Source of the DNA: Agathobaculum massiliense
GTDB lineage: Bacteria; Bacillota; Clostridia; Oscillospirales; Butyricicoccaceae
Length of the DNA stretch: 64,000 bases
Reading direction: 5' to 3'
Assembly (NCBI RefSeq): GCF_900291975.1
Contig: NZ_OMPN01000001.1
Span: 62,001-126,000 of the forward strand
Below, one piece after another: positions 37,871 to 46,321 of this stretch (its first letter is position 1; every line of letters starts with the position of its first letter). A program made the translations under genes and the position numbers. Below the pieces are notes generated by a model. That model saw only the letters and a list, made by a program, of their open reading frames with translations, did no database searches and had not been told where the DNA came from.

Positions 37871-38155
37871 GGCGAAATCCCCTGTTACAAAATTTCAGAC
37901 AGAGTTCCCTTACGCTTCTTTGCAGGGCACAGCCTCGTCAGATATACCCCGCATACTCGCTATCCAGCTCATTCGTGTCTACCCGCAAAGACAGAGGCGC
38001 AATTCTTTCGTCCGAAGCACTTCTTCAATGAGCTGATCTGTACCCTCTGTCTGTTGGCCCTATTATCTCATCTGCCTGATGAAACAACAAGTGGGTTTTA
38101 TGCGGTTCCCACCACAATCCAAAACCGTAAATACATTATACAAGGAGAGGATATT
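37871..38155. other. Probable IS110 5' non-coding remnant
   Basis: No gene is supported. On the minus strand this lies directly upstream of the IS110 N-terminal fragment, so it may be the old bridge-RNA end. It now serves as the region upstream of pepD. Confidence 0.4.
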
Positions 38156-39604
38156 ATGAACGGTTTAACGGGTTTACAGCCGCAACGAGTGTTCCAATTT
38201 TTTGAATCGATCTGTAGAATCCCCCATGGCTCTGGCAATGTATCTGCTTTAGTAGACTATTGTGTCCAATTTGCAGAGGAACAGGGCCTATCTTGGACTC
38301 GAGATTCATCGAACAATCTGGTAATCCGCAAGTCTGGTAGCATAGGATATGAAAATTCAGATGTACTAATCCTTCAAGGACACACGGACATGGTTTGTGA
38401 GAAAGATACTGGCGTGGAGTTCGATTTTGAGAAAGATAGTATTGTCCCGTTCGTAGATGGGGACTGGATTCGCGCAAATGGAACTACATTGGGTGGAGAC
38501 AATGGCATCGCGATTGCTATGTGTTTAGCATTACTGGAAGACAATTCGTTGGAGCATCCGCCTTTGGAGGTTCTGTTTACCTCAGATGAGGAGGTTGGGA
38601 TGCTTGGCGCATTTGCATTTGACTGCCGCAATTTATCGGGACATAAACTCATCAATTTAGATTCCGAACGCGAGGGGGTGTTGATGTGTAGTTGCGCCGG
38701 CGGGGCTAATGTCCATTCTATAGTTCCTATCCAACGAGAAAGCAAAAGCTTACCTCAAATCACATTGGAAATAAGTGGGCTGAAAAGTGGACATTCTGGT
38801 GTGGAGATTGACAAGGGTCGTGCTAACGCTAATGTCTTAATGGCAAGAGTATTGAACGCGATAGCAGAAAAAACATCCTGTCAGTTAGCTGAGCTTAATG
38901 GTGGAACCAGAGAGACTGCTATTGCGCCTAAAAGTAAAGCAATCCTATTTGTACCGGCCAACGAAATAGATATGGTGTTACATATAGCGGCCTCCATAGG
39001 CGAATCACTCAAGAAAGAATATGCGTCGACAGAGCCGGATTTAACTGTTGCTACAGAGGTTCGGCCTGAAAAGGAGGCTCTCATTCTCACTGTGCCATGC
39101 ACAAAAAGAGTTGTGCAGTTGTTGCTGGCTTTACCAGATGGGGTGCAGGCTATGAGTATGGATATGCTTGGTCTGGTGCAGACCTCTGTCAATTTTGGAG
39201 TGTTGGAGTTGCATGAGCAGGAGCTATTTCTTTCCCATTCCGTACGTAGCTCTATGACGACACAAAAAAAATGGGTGTTAGATCGCGTGAAAGCAGCTGT
39301 TACTTTAGCTGGTGGAGATACTGATATCTCTGGAAATTATCCAGGGTGGGCCTATAATCCAAGTTCGGTAGTCAAAGACACCATTGTAAACGCTTATCGA
39401 TCCTTGTTTGGTGTGGATGCGAAAATCGATGCAGTTCATGCTGGAATAGAATGTGGCCTGTTTGCAGACAGTATTGAGGACTTGGACTGTGTATCTATCG
39501 GCCCAGATATGGAAGATGTCCACACATCTAGGGAACGTCTTAGCATATCTTCTGTACAACGTACCTACATGCTTTTAAAAAAAGTGCTTAAGGATAGCAA
39601 GTAG
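38156..39604 (+). CDS. pepD: M20 family aminoacyl-histidine dipeptidase (PepD-like)
   Basis: The 482-residue enzyme begins MNGLTGLQPQRVFQFFESIC at ATG 38156 with AAGGAGAGG upstream; a longer open frame to the left runs through IS110 debris. Zinc-site motifs are LQGHTDMVCEK, GTTLGGDNGIA, TSDEEVGMLGA, NLDSEREG and VHAGIECGLF. The family cleaves Xaa-His and other dipeptides such as carnosine, in the cytoplasm. Its location behind the DUF917/NCS1 pair may be functional or accidental, because IS debris separates them. Confidence 0.92.
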   Translation: MNGLTGLQPQRVFQFFESICRIPHGSGNVSALVDYCVQFAEEQGLSWTRDSSNNLVIRKSGSIGYENSDVLILQGHTDMVCEKDTGVEFDFEKDSIVPFVDGDWIRANGTTLGGDNGIAIAMCLALLEDNSLEHPPLEVLFTSDEEVGMLGAFAFDCRNLSGHKLINLDSEREGVLMCSCAGGANVHSIVPIQRESKSLPQITLEISGLKSGHSGVEIDKGRANANVLMARVLNAIAEKTSCQLAELNGGTRETAIAPKSKAILFVPANEIDMVLHIAASIGESLKKEYASTEPDLTVATEVRPEKEALILTVPCTKRVVQLLLALPDGVQAMSMDMLGLVQTSVNFGVLELHEQELFLSHSVRSSMTTQKKWVLDRVKAAVTLAGGDTDISGNYPGWAYNPSSVVKDTIVNAYRSLFGVDAKIDAVHAGIECGLFADSIEDLDCVSIGPDMEDVHTSRERLSISSVQRTYMLLKKVLKDSK

Positions 39605-39640
39605 TCCACTACTTTTTCCTGATCTGATACATGATACGAC

Positions 39641-39680
39641 AAGCCCGACGAAATCTTGTGATTTCGTCGGGCTTGTTTTG
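39641..39680 (+). terminator. Terminator after pepD
   Basis: AAGCCCGACGAAAT and ATTTCGTCGGGCTT form a perfect 14-bp stem with a CTTGTG loop, followed by GTTTTG. The remaining gap to 39930 shows nothing else. Confidence 0.9.
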
Positions 39681-39930
39681 CTTTCAATGGATTCATTATA
39701 ACCAGGAAATTTAAAGGCGGAAGTGAAACGGAGAAAATCGACGGTTACTCCTAACACAGTTCTTATTGTGAGCCGGTATGTAGTGGTTTAAAGTTTTTTT
39801 AAGCTGGTATAGGGACAGCAACCTCCAGCCGAGCCGTCGATAGTCGGGAAGGACGGCGTGCCTGGTGCGCTGTCGTTAAAATGGAAAGCCACTTTGCAGG
39901 CAGGAAAGATCCAAACAAAAAGCTGATAAT

Positions 39931-39967
39931 AAAACTGCAGCCTATTGAGATAGGCTGCAGTTTTTTG
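39931..39967. terminator. Bidirectional terminator by the CNNM-type gene
   Basis: AAAACTGCAGCCTAT and ATAGGCTGCAGTTTT form a perfect 15-bp stem with a four-base loop and T-runs on both sides, just past the stop of the minus-strand gene. Confidence 0.9.
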
Positions 39968-39988
39968 CTTCACGATCCGTTATGTAGA

Positions 39989-41341
39989 TCAGGCTGTCTG
40001 ACCAGAGGCATCGTCGCAAGTAACAGGGGCGGTGCTTTTCAAATGAATAATAGCGTTTTCCACCTGGTGTTCCCGAATGCTGATTACTTTGACTACCATA
40101 CAGCCGATTTCAAGATCAAATTGAGAGCCATCCTGTGGAACTGTGCCAAGGGTTCCAAAAACCAAGCCGTTGAAGGTATCGTGATCCTCATACGCAAGGG
40201 GAATCCCCAACGCTTCTGACAAGTCCTCGAGGGAAGCACTGCCCTGTACCTGCCAGGTGGATGTATCAAGCTGGACGATGGGAGGAGATACCTGGGCTTC
40301 AGTTTCCTCGTCGCCTAGATCGCCAACCAACTGTTCGATCAGATCATTAAGCGTAAGGATACCATCCAGGCCGCTGTATTCGTCCAACACAACAGCGAAG
40401 TTGTGATGGTTCTGACGCATGTTTCGGAATAAAACGTCCGCTTTTACACTATCAGGGACAAAATATGCCGGCTTTACCGCGTTTTTTAGGACAGAATCCC
40501 GACTTTCATCCTCTAACCGGAAATAATCCCTTGCATCCAAAATTCCGATCACGTCGTCGGCCGTCTCGCCGCAGACCGGATAGCGGGTATGGCGGCTGCC
40601 ATAAATCGTTGCCTTCCATTCTTCCATGCTTTCTTCCAGCCATAGAAAAACCACATCGGTTCTGTGAGTTGCGATGTCGCCTGCTGTCAAGTCATCAAAC
40701 TCGAATACATTTTGGATAAATTCCTTTTCCTCGTGGTCGATTGCGCCTTTTTCACTGCCGACATCCACCATAATGCGGATGGACTCTTCGCTGACCTCCT
40801 CATCGTCTGCCTCCGGATCGATCCCCAGCAGCCGAAGGATTGCGTTGGTGGAAATGGTCAGCAGCCAAACGATGGGGGCAAAGAGCTTTGCGATCGCACT
40901 CATCATGGAGGCCATGCCGAGGGCAAGCGTTTCCGCTTTCCGCATGGCGACACGTTTGGGGACAAGCTCGCCGAAAATCAGGGTGACGTAGGAAAGAATG
41001 ACCGTAATCACAATGACGGCGATGGTATCGAGCGTGGCGGCCGGTATCTGGACGCCTAAGGAAACCACCCAGCCGACCAAAACATCCGAAAAGTTTTCCG
41101 CAGCGAACGCGCTGCCCAAAAAGCCGGAAAGCGTGATGGCAACCTGTATTGTTGCCAAAAAGCGCGCCGGCTGATTGGTGAGGCGGGCGAGACGAATTGC
41201 CCGTTTATCGCCGGCCTCGGCCAGTTTGGCGAGTTTATTATCGTTCATCGAAATGACCGCAATTTCCGCGCAGGCAAAAACCGCATTAAACGCAATCAAA
41301 ACCAATTGAAGTAACAGCATCAATCCAATAGACTTTTCCAA
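39989..41341 (-). CDS. CNNM/CorC-type (hemolysin family) membrane protein
   Basis: The 450-residue protein has an N-terminal DUF21 transmembrane domain with 3-4 helices (LMLLLQLVLIAFNAVFACAE and later IVITVILSYVTLIFGELVPK), a CBS-pair (about 200-330; ILDARDYF, VLDEYSGLDGILTLNDLIE) and a C-terminal CorC_HlyC domain. Relatives export or regulate Mg2+ and Co2+. The start is TTG 41341, with GAGGAGG upstream. A hairpin in the leader may attenuate it. Confidence 0.92.
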   Translation of the reverse strand: MEKSIGLMLLLQLVLIAFNAVFACAEIAVISMNDNKLAKLAEAGDKRAIRLARLTNQPARFLATIQVAITLSGFLGSAFAAENFSDVLVGWVVSLGVQIPAATLDTIAVIVITVILSYVTLIFGELVPKRVAMRKAETLALGMASMMSAIAKLFAPIVWLLTISTNAILRLLGIDPEADDEEVSEESIRIMVDVGSEKGAIDHEEKEFIQNVFEFDDLTAGDIATHRTDVVFLWLEESMEEWKATIYGSRHTRYPVCGETADDVIGILDARDYFRLEDESRDSVLKNAVKPAYFVPDSVKADVLFRNMRQNHHNFAVVLDEYSGLDGILTLNDLIEQLVGDLGDEETEAQVSPPIVQLDTSTWQVQGSASLEDLSEALGIPLAYEDHDTFNGLVFGTLGTVPQDGSQFDLEIGCMVVKVISIREHQVENAIIHLKSTAPVTCDDASGQTA

Positions 41342-41404
41342 GGTAATCCTCCTCGATGATTCTTCTGAAATACTGTCCGGTCGCAGAAACGGACAGCTAC
41401 AAAA

Positions 41405-41453
41405 GCAGGCACAGCAAATCCACCCTGCAAAAAGGGCGTAATGCTATGCCTGC
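41405..41453 (-). promoter_or_regulatory. Attenuator-like hairpin in the CNNM-type leader
   Basis: GCAGGCA and TGCCTGC, extended by GCA/TGC, bracket a second small stem. On the minus strand the arm ends in TGCCTGCTTTTG, like a weak terminator about 60 bases before the start. I do not recognise a known metal riboswitch here. Confidence 0.4.
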
Positions 41454-41667
41454 TGATATGATTTCCTGAAAAATTACGTTTTCATCTGCGTCGCTACTGT
41501 CCGCGTTATCCATAATGGCAGGGATACTCCTTTGTAAAATAGGTTGGGTTCATTATACATAAAGCTCCTGACGCTGTCAATCCGGTTGCTATGGAATAAA
41601 TAATTCTTCACGGATTCTTTATATGAGGGAAGCAGGGGAGGAAAGGGACACATTTTCCGTATATCTC

Positions 41668-41696
41668 TTGACAAATAAAATGTGGAATGATACGAT
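41668..41696 (+). promoter_or_regulatory. Promoter of the thiamine operon
   Basis: TTGACA (41668-41673) and TACGAT (41691-41696) are 17 bases apart, directly before the riboswitch. Confidence 0.75.
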
Positions 41697-41700
41697 AGCA

Positions 41701-41785
41701 CTGCAAGGGAGCTTCCGTTGGAGGCTGAGAGGAGGGGGTCCCCCTCGACCTTACCTGATTTGGATAATGCCAACGTAGGGATGCA
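41701..41785 (+). promoter_or_regulatory. TPP (thi-box) riboswitch
   Basis: The core GGAGGCTGAGAGG is followed by CCTTACCTGATTTGGATAA and TGCCAACGTAGGGATG, which match the thiamine pyrophosphate aptamer with its pyrimidine-sensor CTGAGA loop and helix P4/P5. It precedes thiD by 110 bases. In the family, TPP binding reduces expression of thiamine synthesis and uptake genes. Confidence 0.95.
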
Positions 41786-41830
41786 GAGGAAAACGCCTGT
41801 TGTCACATGCTGTGAAACGTGTCGAATACA

Positions 41831-41863
41831 TGAGAACATCCTGAAGAGGGGTGTTCTTTTTGT
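41831..41863 (+). terminator. Terminator in the TPP riboswitch expression platform
   Basis: GAACATCC and GGGGTGTTC pair (with G-T pairs) and are followed by TTTTTGTTTTT. It lies between the aptamer and thiD, so control is probably by premature termination. Confidence 0.75.
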
Positions 41864-41898
41864 TTTTAGCGAGATATTAGTTCGTGTAGGAGGATATT

Positions 41899-42693
41899 AT
41901 GTTAAAAAAAATACTTACGATTGCCGGTTCGGACTGTTCGGGCGGAGCTGGCATCCAGGCTGATCTGAAAACAATGGCGGCGCACGGCGTATACGGTATG
42001 AGCGTGATCGTTTCTGTGGTCGCGGAAAACACCGCGCGTGTGATCGATATTCAGGATATTAGCCCAAAGATGATTGAGGAACAGATCGACGCTGTGTTCG
42101 AGGACATCGTGCCGGACGCGGTCAAGATCGGCATGCTTTCCTCACCCGCCTGCATGAAAGCGGTAGCCGGAAAGCTTGAACAATACCAGCCGCAGCATGT
42201 GGTGATCGATCCAGTGATGTTCGCCAAAAACGGCGACCCGCTTATGGAGCCTGCTTCCGTCGGCACATTGATAAAATATGTGCTTCCGTATGCGGATCTG
42301 CTGACGCCGAATATTCCGGAAGCGCAGCATATTGCCGGCATGAAAATCAGCACACCGGAGGATATGGAGGAGGCGGCGCGCCTGATTTACGCCAAGGGCT
42401 GCAAAAACGTGCTGATCAAGGGTGGGAGGAACATGGCCGGCGCGGTAGACGTGCTTTTTGACGGAGAGAGTGCGCGGCGCTATGAGATTGGGCAGATTGA
42501 TACCAGTAACACGCATGGAACAGGCTGCACCCTCTCCTCCGCGATCGCGTCGAATCTGGCGCTGGGGCATCCAGTTCCGGAAGCGGTGGAGCTTGCGAAA
42601 TCCTATGTGACGGATGCGATCCGCCGGGCGCCCGGCCTGGGGCATGGGTGTGGTCCGCTGAACCACTTTTGCCGTATATTTCCGGAGGAGTGA
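41899..42693 (+). CDS. thiD: Hydroxymethylpyrimidine/phosphomethylpyrimidine kinase
   Basis: ThiD phosphorylates HMP twice to give HMP-PP for thiamine assembly. The 264-residue ribokinase-fold protein has TIAGSDCSGGAGIQADLKTM, the anion-hole sequence TSNTHGTGCTLSSAIASNLA and KIGMLSS. GGAGG precedes the ATG. It is the first gene of the riboswitch-controlled operon. Confidence 0.96.
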   Translation: MLKKILTIAGSDCSGGAGIQADLKTMAAHGVYGMSVIVSVVAENTARVIDIQDISPKMIEEQIDAVFEDIVPDAVKIGMLSSPACMKAVAGKLEQYQPQHVVIDPVMFAKNGDPLMEPASVGTLIKYVLPYADLLTPNIPEAQHIAGMKISTPEDMEEAARLIYAKGCKNVLIKGGRNMAGAVDVLFDGESARRYEIGQIDTSNTHGTGCTLSSAIASNLALGHPVPEAVELAKSYVTDAIRRAPGLGHGCGPLNHFCRIFPEE

Positions 42694-42699
42694 ACGATC

Positions 42700-43209
42700 A
42701 TGAATAACAAATCCATCCGAAAGCTTTGCTTCGCCGGCCTGCTCGTCGCGGTTGCTGTAATCGGAAGCCTGCTTGTCATTCCGGTATTCGGTGCGAAATG
42801 CTCTCCGGTGCAGCATATGGTTAATGTGACCGCAGCGGTCCTGCTGGGGCCGGGATATGCGCTGGGCATGGGTTTTGCAGCGGCGCTTATCCGCAACCTA
42901 CTGGGTCTGGGTACCCTGCTGGCGTTTCCCGGTTCGATGATTGGTGCGCTGTTGAGCGGCCTTGCCTACCGGATTTTTCCCAAGCTTTCCGCCGCCTATG
43001 CCGGCGAGGTGTTTGGTACGGGCGTATTGGGCGCGATAGCGTCCTATCCGGTCGCCGCTTTGCTGATGGGCAATTCCACCGCAGCCCTGTTCACCTTCGT
43101 CCCCTCGTTTCTTGCTTCCACTGTCGTCGGCGCGGCGGTTTCAGTCCTTGTTCTGTCTGCTCTGAAACGGACGCACGTTTTCAGCCAACTGGAGGGTACC
43201 CTACGGTGA
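42700..43209 (+). CDS. thiW: ThiW, thiazole-related ECF transporter S component
   Basis: The 169-residue protein has about five membrane helices (LCFAGLLVAVAVIGSLLVIP, TAAVLLGPGYALGMGFAAAL, MIGALLSGLAYRI, ASTVVGAAVSVLVLSAL). This is the ThiW family found in thiazole salvage operons, thought to bring in hydroxyethylthiazole with a shared ECF module. No ECF ATPase is in the window. It sits between thiD and thiM. Confidence 0.92.
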   Translation: MNNKSIRKLCFAGLLVAVAVIGSLLVIPVFGAKCSPVQHMVNVTAAVLLGPGYALGMGFAAALIRNLLGLGTLLAFPGSMIGALLSGLAYRIFPKLSAAYAGEVFGTGVLGAIASYPVAALLMGNSTAALFTFVPSFLASTVVGAAVSVLVLSALKRTHVFSQLEGTLR

Positions 43210-44033
43210 CAGAGTGTGTAGCGCAAATTGTAGAGCGTACCCTGCAAAAACGGCCGATGGTCCATTCAATTACCAATAACGTCACGGTCAATGACTGTGC
43301 GAATATCATACTCGCCGCGGGCGGATCGGCGATCATGGCGCAGGATGAACGCGAGGTGGCTGAGATCACATCGCGCAGCGACGCGCTTTCCTTGAATATG
43401 GGCGCGCTGCGGGCGCAGGAAGCGATGCTGCTTTCCGCGCATGCCGCAAAGCGCAGAAAACGGCCGGTCATCCTGGATCCCGTGGCTGCGGGGGCGAGCC
43501 GACTGCGGGGGGAAATGTGTGCCCGCCTGCTGGAGGCTGGGCTGGTTTCTGTGGTGCGAGGCAACGCGTCCGAGGTGTGGGCGCTGATGACAGGCGCGCA
43601 GCATACGCTTGGCGTGGAGGTGAACGCGCTTGACCAGGTGACCGAGCAAAACCTCAGTGAATCCGCGCGGCGTGTGAGCCTGTTCAGCAGGGAAACCGGC
43701 GCGGTTGTTTTGCTGAGCGGGGCGCTGGATATTGTTTCCGACGGAAAGTGTACCGCCGTACTGCGCGGCGGCAGTGAGATGATGCGCCGTATCACGGGCG
43801 CGGGATGCATGCTGACTTCGCTGACCGCAGCATACTGCGGCGCAAATCCGGAAAATCTTTTTGAAGCCGCGGTCGCGGCGTCGGGGGTGATGAAAACCTG
43901 CGGGGAATTGGCGTACCGGCGTGTATGTGAAGAGATGGAGGGCACCGCTTCCTTTCGTACACGCCTGATTGACGCGGTCAGCATGCTGACCGGAAGCGAT
44001 CTTGCGGCAAAGCTCCGCGTACAAATTCTGTAA
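43206..44033 (+). CDS. thiM: Hydroxyethylthiazole kinase
   Basis: ThiM phosphorylates the thiazole alcohol for thiamine salvage. The 275-residue protein has VHSITNNVTVNDCANIILAA, ILDPVAAGASRLR, VVRGNASEV and the ribokinase anion hole ITGAGCMLTSL. It starts with GTG overlapping the thiW stop. Confidence 0.95.
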   Translation: MTECVAQIVERTLQKRPMVHSITNNVTVNDCANIILAAGGSAIMAQDEREVAEITSRSDALSLNMGALRAQEAMLLSAHAAKRRKRPVILDPVAAGASRLRGEMCARLLEAGLVSVVRGNASEVWALMTGAQHTLGVEVNALDQVTEQNLSESARRVSLFSRETGAVVLLSGALDIVSDGKCTAVLRGGSEMMRRITGAGCMLTSLTAAYCGANPENLFEAAVAASGVMKTCGELAYRRVCEEMEGTASFRTRLIDAVSMLTGSDLAAKLRVQIL

Positions 44034-44097
44034 GAAAAATCAACAAGTGCTGCCGGCCAAACGCCGTCAGTCGGGAAAATTCATTGGGGGTACCACC

Positions 44098-44769
44098 TTG
44101 AAAAACAATTCAATAACCGAAAGGATGCTCGACGCATCCCGCCCGATCTGGGAGGGGTACTTATCCCACCCCTTTGTGCGGGGGATCGCGGACGGCAGCC
44201 TTGCTGTAGAAAAATTCCGTTTTTATCTGTTGCAGGACTATCTGTACCTGTTCGACTATGCCAAGGTGTTTGCACAGGGCGTGGTCAAATCACAGGAGCC
44301 TGAGGTGATGCGGACGTTCGCCTCCTATGTGGCGAGCATCCTGAATGGCGAGCTGGAAATTCATCGGGGCTACATGCGCCGCATGGGCATTACCGAGGAG
44401 CGGGCCGAAACCGAAAAGCCGACCTTGAGCAATCTCTCCTATACCGCTTATATGCGCGCTGTCGCGGCGGAGGAGGGGCCAGCTGAGATCATGGCGGCCG
44501 TGCTGTCCTGCGCGCTCAGCTATGAATATATCGCGAAGTGGATCGTCCGGAATTATCCGGACGCCGAGCAGCACGGCTTTTACGGCGAATGGGTGCGGGG
44601 CTATGCGAGCAAAAGCTACGCGGAGGAAAACCAGCGGTTGACCGCGCTGATGGAACAGCTTGCCGCAGGGTATCCGGAAAAGCGCCAGGCGCACCTGACG
44701 GACATCTTTGTCGCCTGCTCGCGCTATGAGGCGATGTTCTGGGACATGGCTTGGAACGGAGAGATGTGA
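44098..44769 (+). CDS. tenA: Thiaminase II / aminopyrimidine aminohydrolase TenA
   Basis: TenA releases HMP from degraded thiamine (aminopyrimidine hydrolysis) for salvage. The 223-residue all-helical protein starts with TTG 44098, after GGGGG; a longer frame upstream overlaps thiM and is unlikely. FRFYLLQDYLYLFDYAK and AVLSCALSYEYIAKW are conserved. The latter holds the catalytic cysteine, so it is the TenA_C type. It fits the operon between ThiM and the HMP-precursor transporter. Confidence 0.93.
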   Translation: MKNNSITERMLDASRPIWEGYLSHPFVRGIADGSLAVEKFRFYLLQDYLYLFDYAKVFAQGVVKSQEPEVMRTFASYVASILNGELEIHRGYMRRMGITEERAETEKPTLSNLSYTAYMRAVAAEEGPAEIMAAVLSCALSYEYIAKWIVRNYPDAEQHGFYGEWVRGYASKSYAEENQRLTALMEQLAAGYPEKRQAHLTDIFVACSRYEAMFWDMAWNGEM

Positions 44770-44772
44770 GCG

Positions 44773-45528
44773 ATGCTGGAATTTCAAAAGGTTGTTTTCC
44801 AGTACGACAGCGAGGATTTCAATATTATCAACGGCTTGTCGTTTCAGATTGAAAAAGGAGAATTCGTTTCGGTGATCGGGCCGTCCGGCTGCGGCAAGTC
44901 CACGATCTTCCGGCTGGTGGGTCAGCTTCTGACACGCAAGGCGGGGGAGATTCTGGTCGGCGGAGAGCGCATCGACGGGCGGCGCGGCTACTGCGGCTAT
45001 ATGCCGCAGCGCGATCTGCTGTTCCCATGGCGCACCGTGCGGGATAATCTGTGCCTGCCGATGGAGGTGCGCGGAGATGTCAGCCGCGCGGAAATGGACC
45101 GCCGCGCGGAAGAGACGCTTGCGCATGTCGGTCTGTCCGGCTGGGGCGATAAGCGGCCGGACGAGCTTTCCGGCGGGATGCGCCAGCGCGCGGCATTCGC
45201 GCGCACGCTGCTGACCGGTTCCGAGCTGCTGTTGCTGGACGAGCCCTTTTCCGCACTGGATTTCCTGACCCGTATCACCATGCAGGAATGGCTGCTCGGT
45301 CAGTGGGAAAACGACCACAAGACCGTGCTGTTTATCACGCATGACGTGGAAGAGGCGATTTTTCTGTCCGGCCGCGTATTGGTGGTGGAGGAAACGCCGA
45401 TCTGCCGCCTTGCTTCGTTCGAAGTGCCTGCGCCTTATCCGCGCACGCGCGCCTGTCTGACCGAGCCGAGAATGCTCGCCCTGCGGGAACGCCTGATCGG
45501 CATGCTCCGGCGGGAGGCGGCGGTATGA
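44773..45528 (+). CDS. thiZ: Thiamine-precursor ABC transporter ATPase
   Basis: The 251-residue NitT/TauT-type ATPase shows Walker A GPSGCGKSTI, Q-loop YMPQRDLLFPW, signature LSGGMRQR, Walker B LLLLDEPFSALD and H-loop FITHDVEEA. It overlaps the permease start as ATGA. With the next two genes it makes a complete importer, most likely for HMP or formylaminopyrimidine. Gene name by analogy with Bacillus ThiXYZ. Confidence 0.9.
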   Translation: MLEFQKVVFQYDSEDFNIINGLSFQIEKGEFVSVIGPSGCGKSTIFRLVGQLLTRKAGEILVGGERIDGRRGYCGYMPQRDLLFPWRTVRDNLCLPMEVRGDVSRAEMDRRAEETLAHVGLSGWGDKRPDELSGGMRQRAAFARTLLTGSELLLLDEPFSALDFLTRITMQEWLLGQWENDHKTVLFITHDVEEAIFLSGRVLVVEETPICRLASFEVPAPYPRTRACLTEPRMLALRERLIGMLRREAAV

Positions 45529-46277
45529 AGCGCTGGAATGCGAACCTGCCTGCGCTGGTACTCCTGTTCGCTTTGCTGCTTGTGTGGCAGCTCGGCGCGA
45601 CGGGAATGGATGCCGCATATATCCTGCCGTCCCCCACACAGATACTGGTCCGCATGTGGGAGCTGCGAGAGCCGCTGCTGACCGCGCACCTGCCGGCGAC
45701 GCTGCTGTGTACCGGCATTGGGCTGGCCATATCGGTTGTTCTCGGCCTGTTGCTCGCAGTACTGATGGATGCAAGTCCGGTGGCGGAAAAAATGCTGTAT
45801 CCCCTGATTGTGGCTTCGCAGACCATCCCGACGACCGCGCTGGCGCCGCTGTTTGTCCTGTGGTTCGGATATACGATCTGGAGCAAGGTGCTGGTCACCG
45901 TGCTGATCACATTTTTCCCAATCGCGATCACAGTGTTTGACGGCTTTCGGTCGGTCAAGACCGATATGATGGATATGCTGCAAACGTTCGGCGCGGGGCA
46001 AAGGGAGATATTTTTGAAGCTCAAGTTACCGGCCGCGCTGCCGTATTTCTTTTCTGCCATCAAAATGGCGATCCCGTTGTCCATCATCGGCGCGGCGATC
46101 GGGGAGTGGCTGGGCGCGCAGGCGGGGCTGGGGTATTTCAGCCGGCGCATGATGACGCAGCTTGACGGGGCGGGCGTGTTTGCCCCCATCGTGCTGCTCA
46201 GCGCGGTGGCGATGCTTGCAGTGGCAGCCGTATCCTGGATAGAGAAAAGGGTCATTACCTGGCGCGGAAGCCTGTGA
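45525..46277 (+). CDS. thiX: Thiamine-precursor ABC transporter permease
   Basis: The 250-residue membrane protein has about six helices and the permease EAA-type loop (DMLQTFGAGQREIFLKLKLP, followed by AALPYFFSAIKMA). N-terminal LVLLFALLLVWQLGA and SQTIPTTALAPLFVLWFGYT are typical of the NitT/TauT/ThiX class. It is translationally coupled to the ATPase gene. Confidence 0.9.
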   Translation: MKRWNANLPALVLLFALLLVWQLGATGMDAAYILPSPTQILVRMWELREPLLTAHLPATLLCTGIGLAISVVLGLLLAVLMDASPVAEKMLYPLIVASQTIPTTALAPLFVLWFGYTIWSKVLVTVLITFFPIAITVFDGFRSVKTDMMDMLQTFGAGQREIFLKLKLPAALPYFFSAIKMAIPLSIIGAAIGEWLGAQAGLGYFSRRMMTQLDGAGVFAPIVLLSAVAMLAVAAVSWIEKRVITWRGSL

Positions 46278-46321
46278 GCGGAGGAATTTGCTGTAACAGT
46301 GGAAAGGAACGGAATTGATTG

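Noticed and set aside
37643-38155. N-terminal extension of the pepD frame
   Set aside because: The extension is IS110 debris read through in frame; the ribosome binding site and family N-terminus place the start at 38156.
44290-45774. 494-codon minus-strand frame opposite tenA/thiZ
   Set aside because: Shadow of the thiamine operon genes; no family resemblance.
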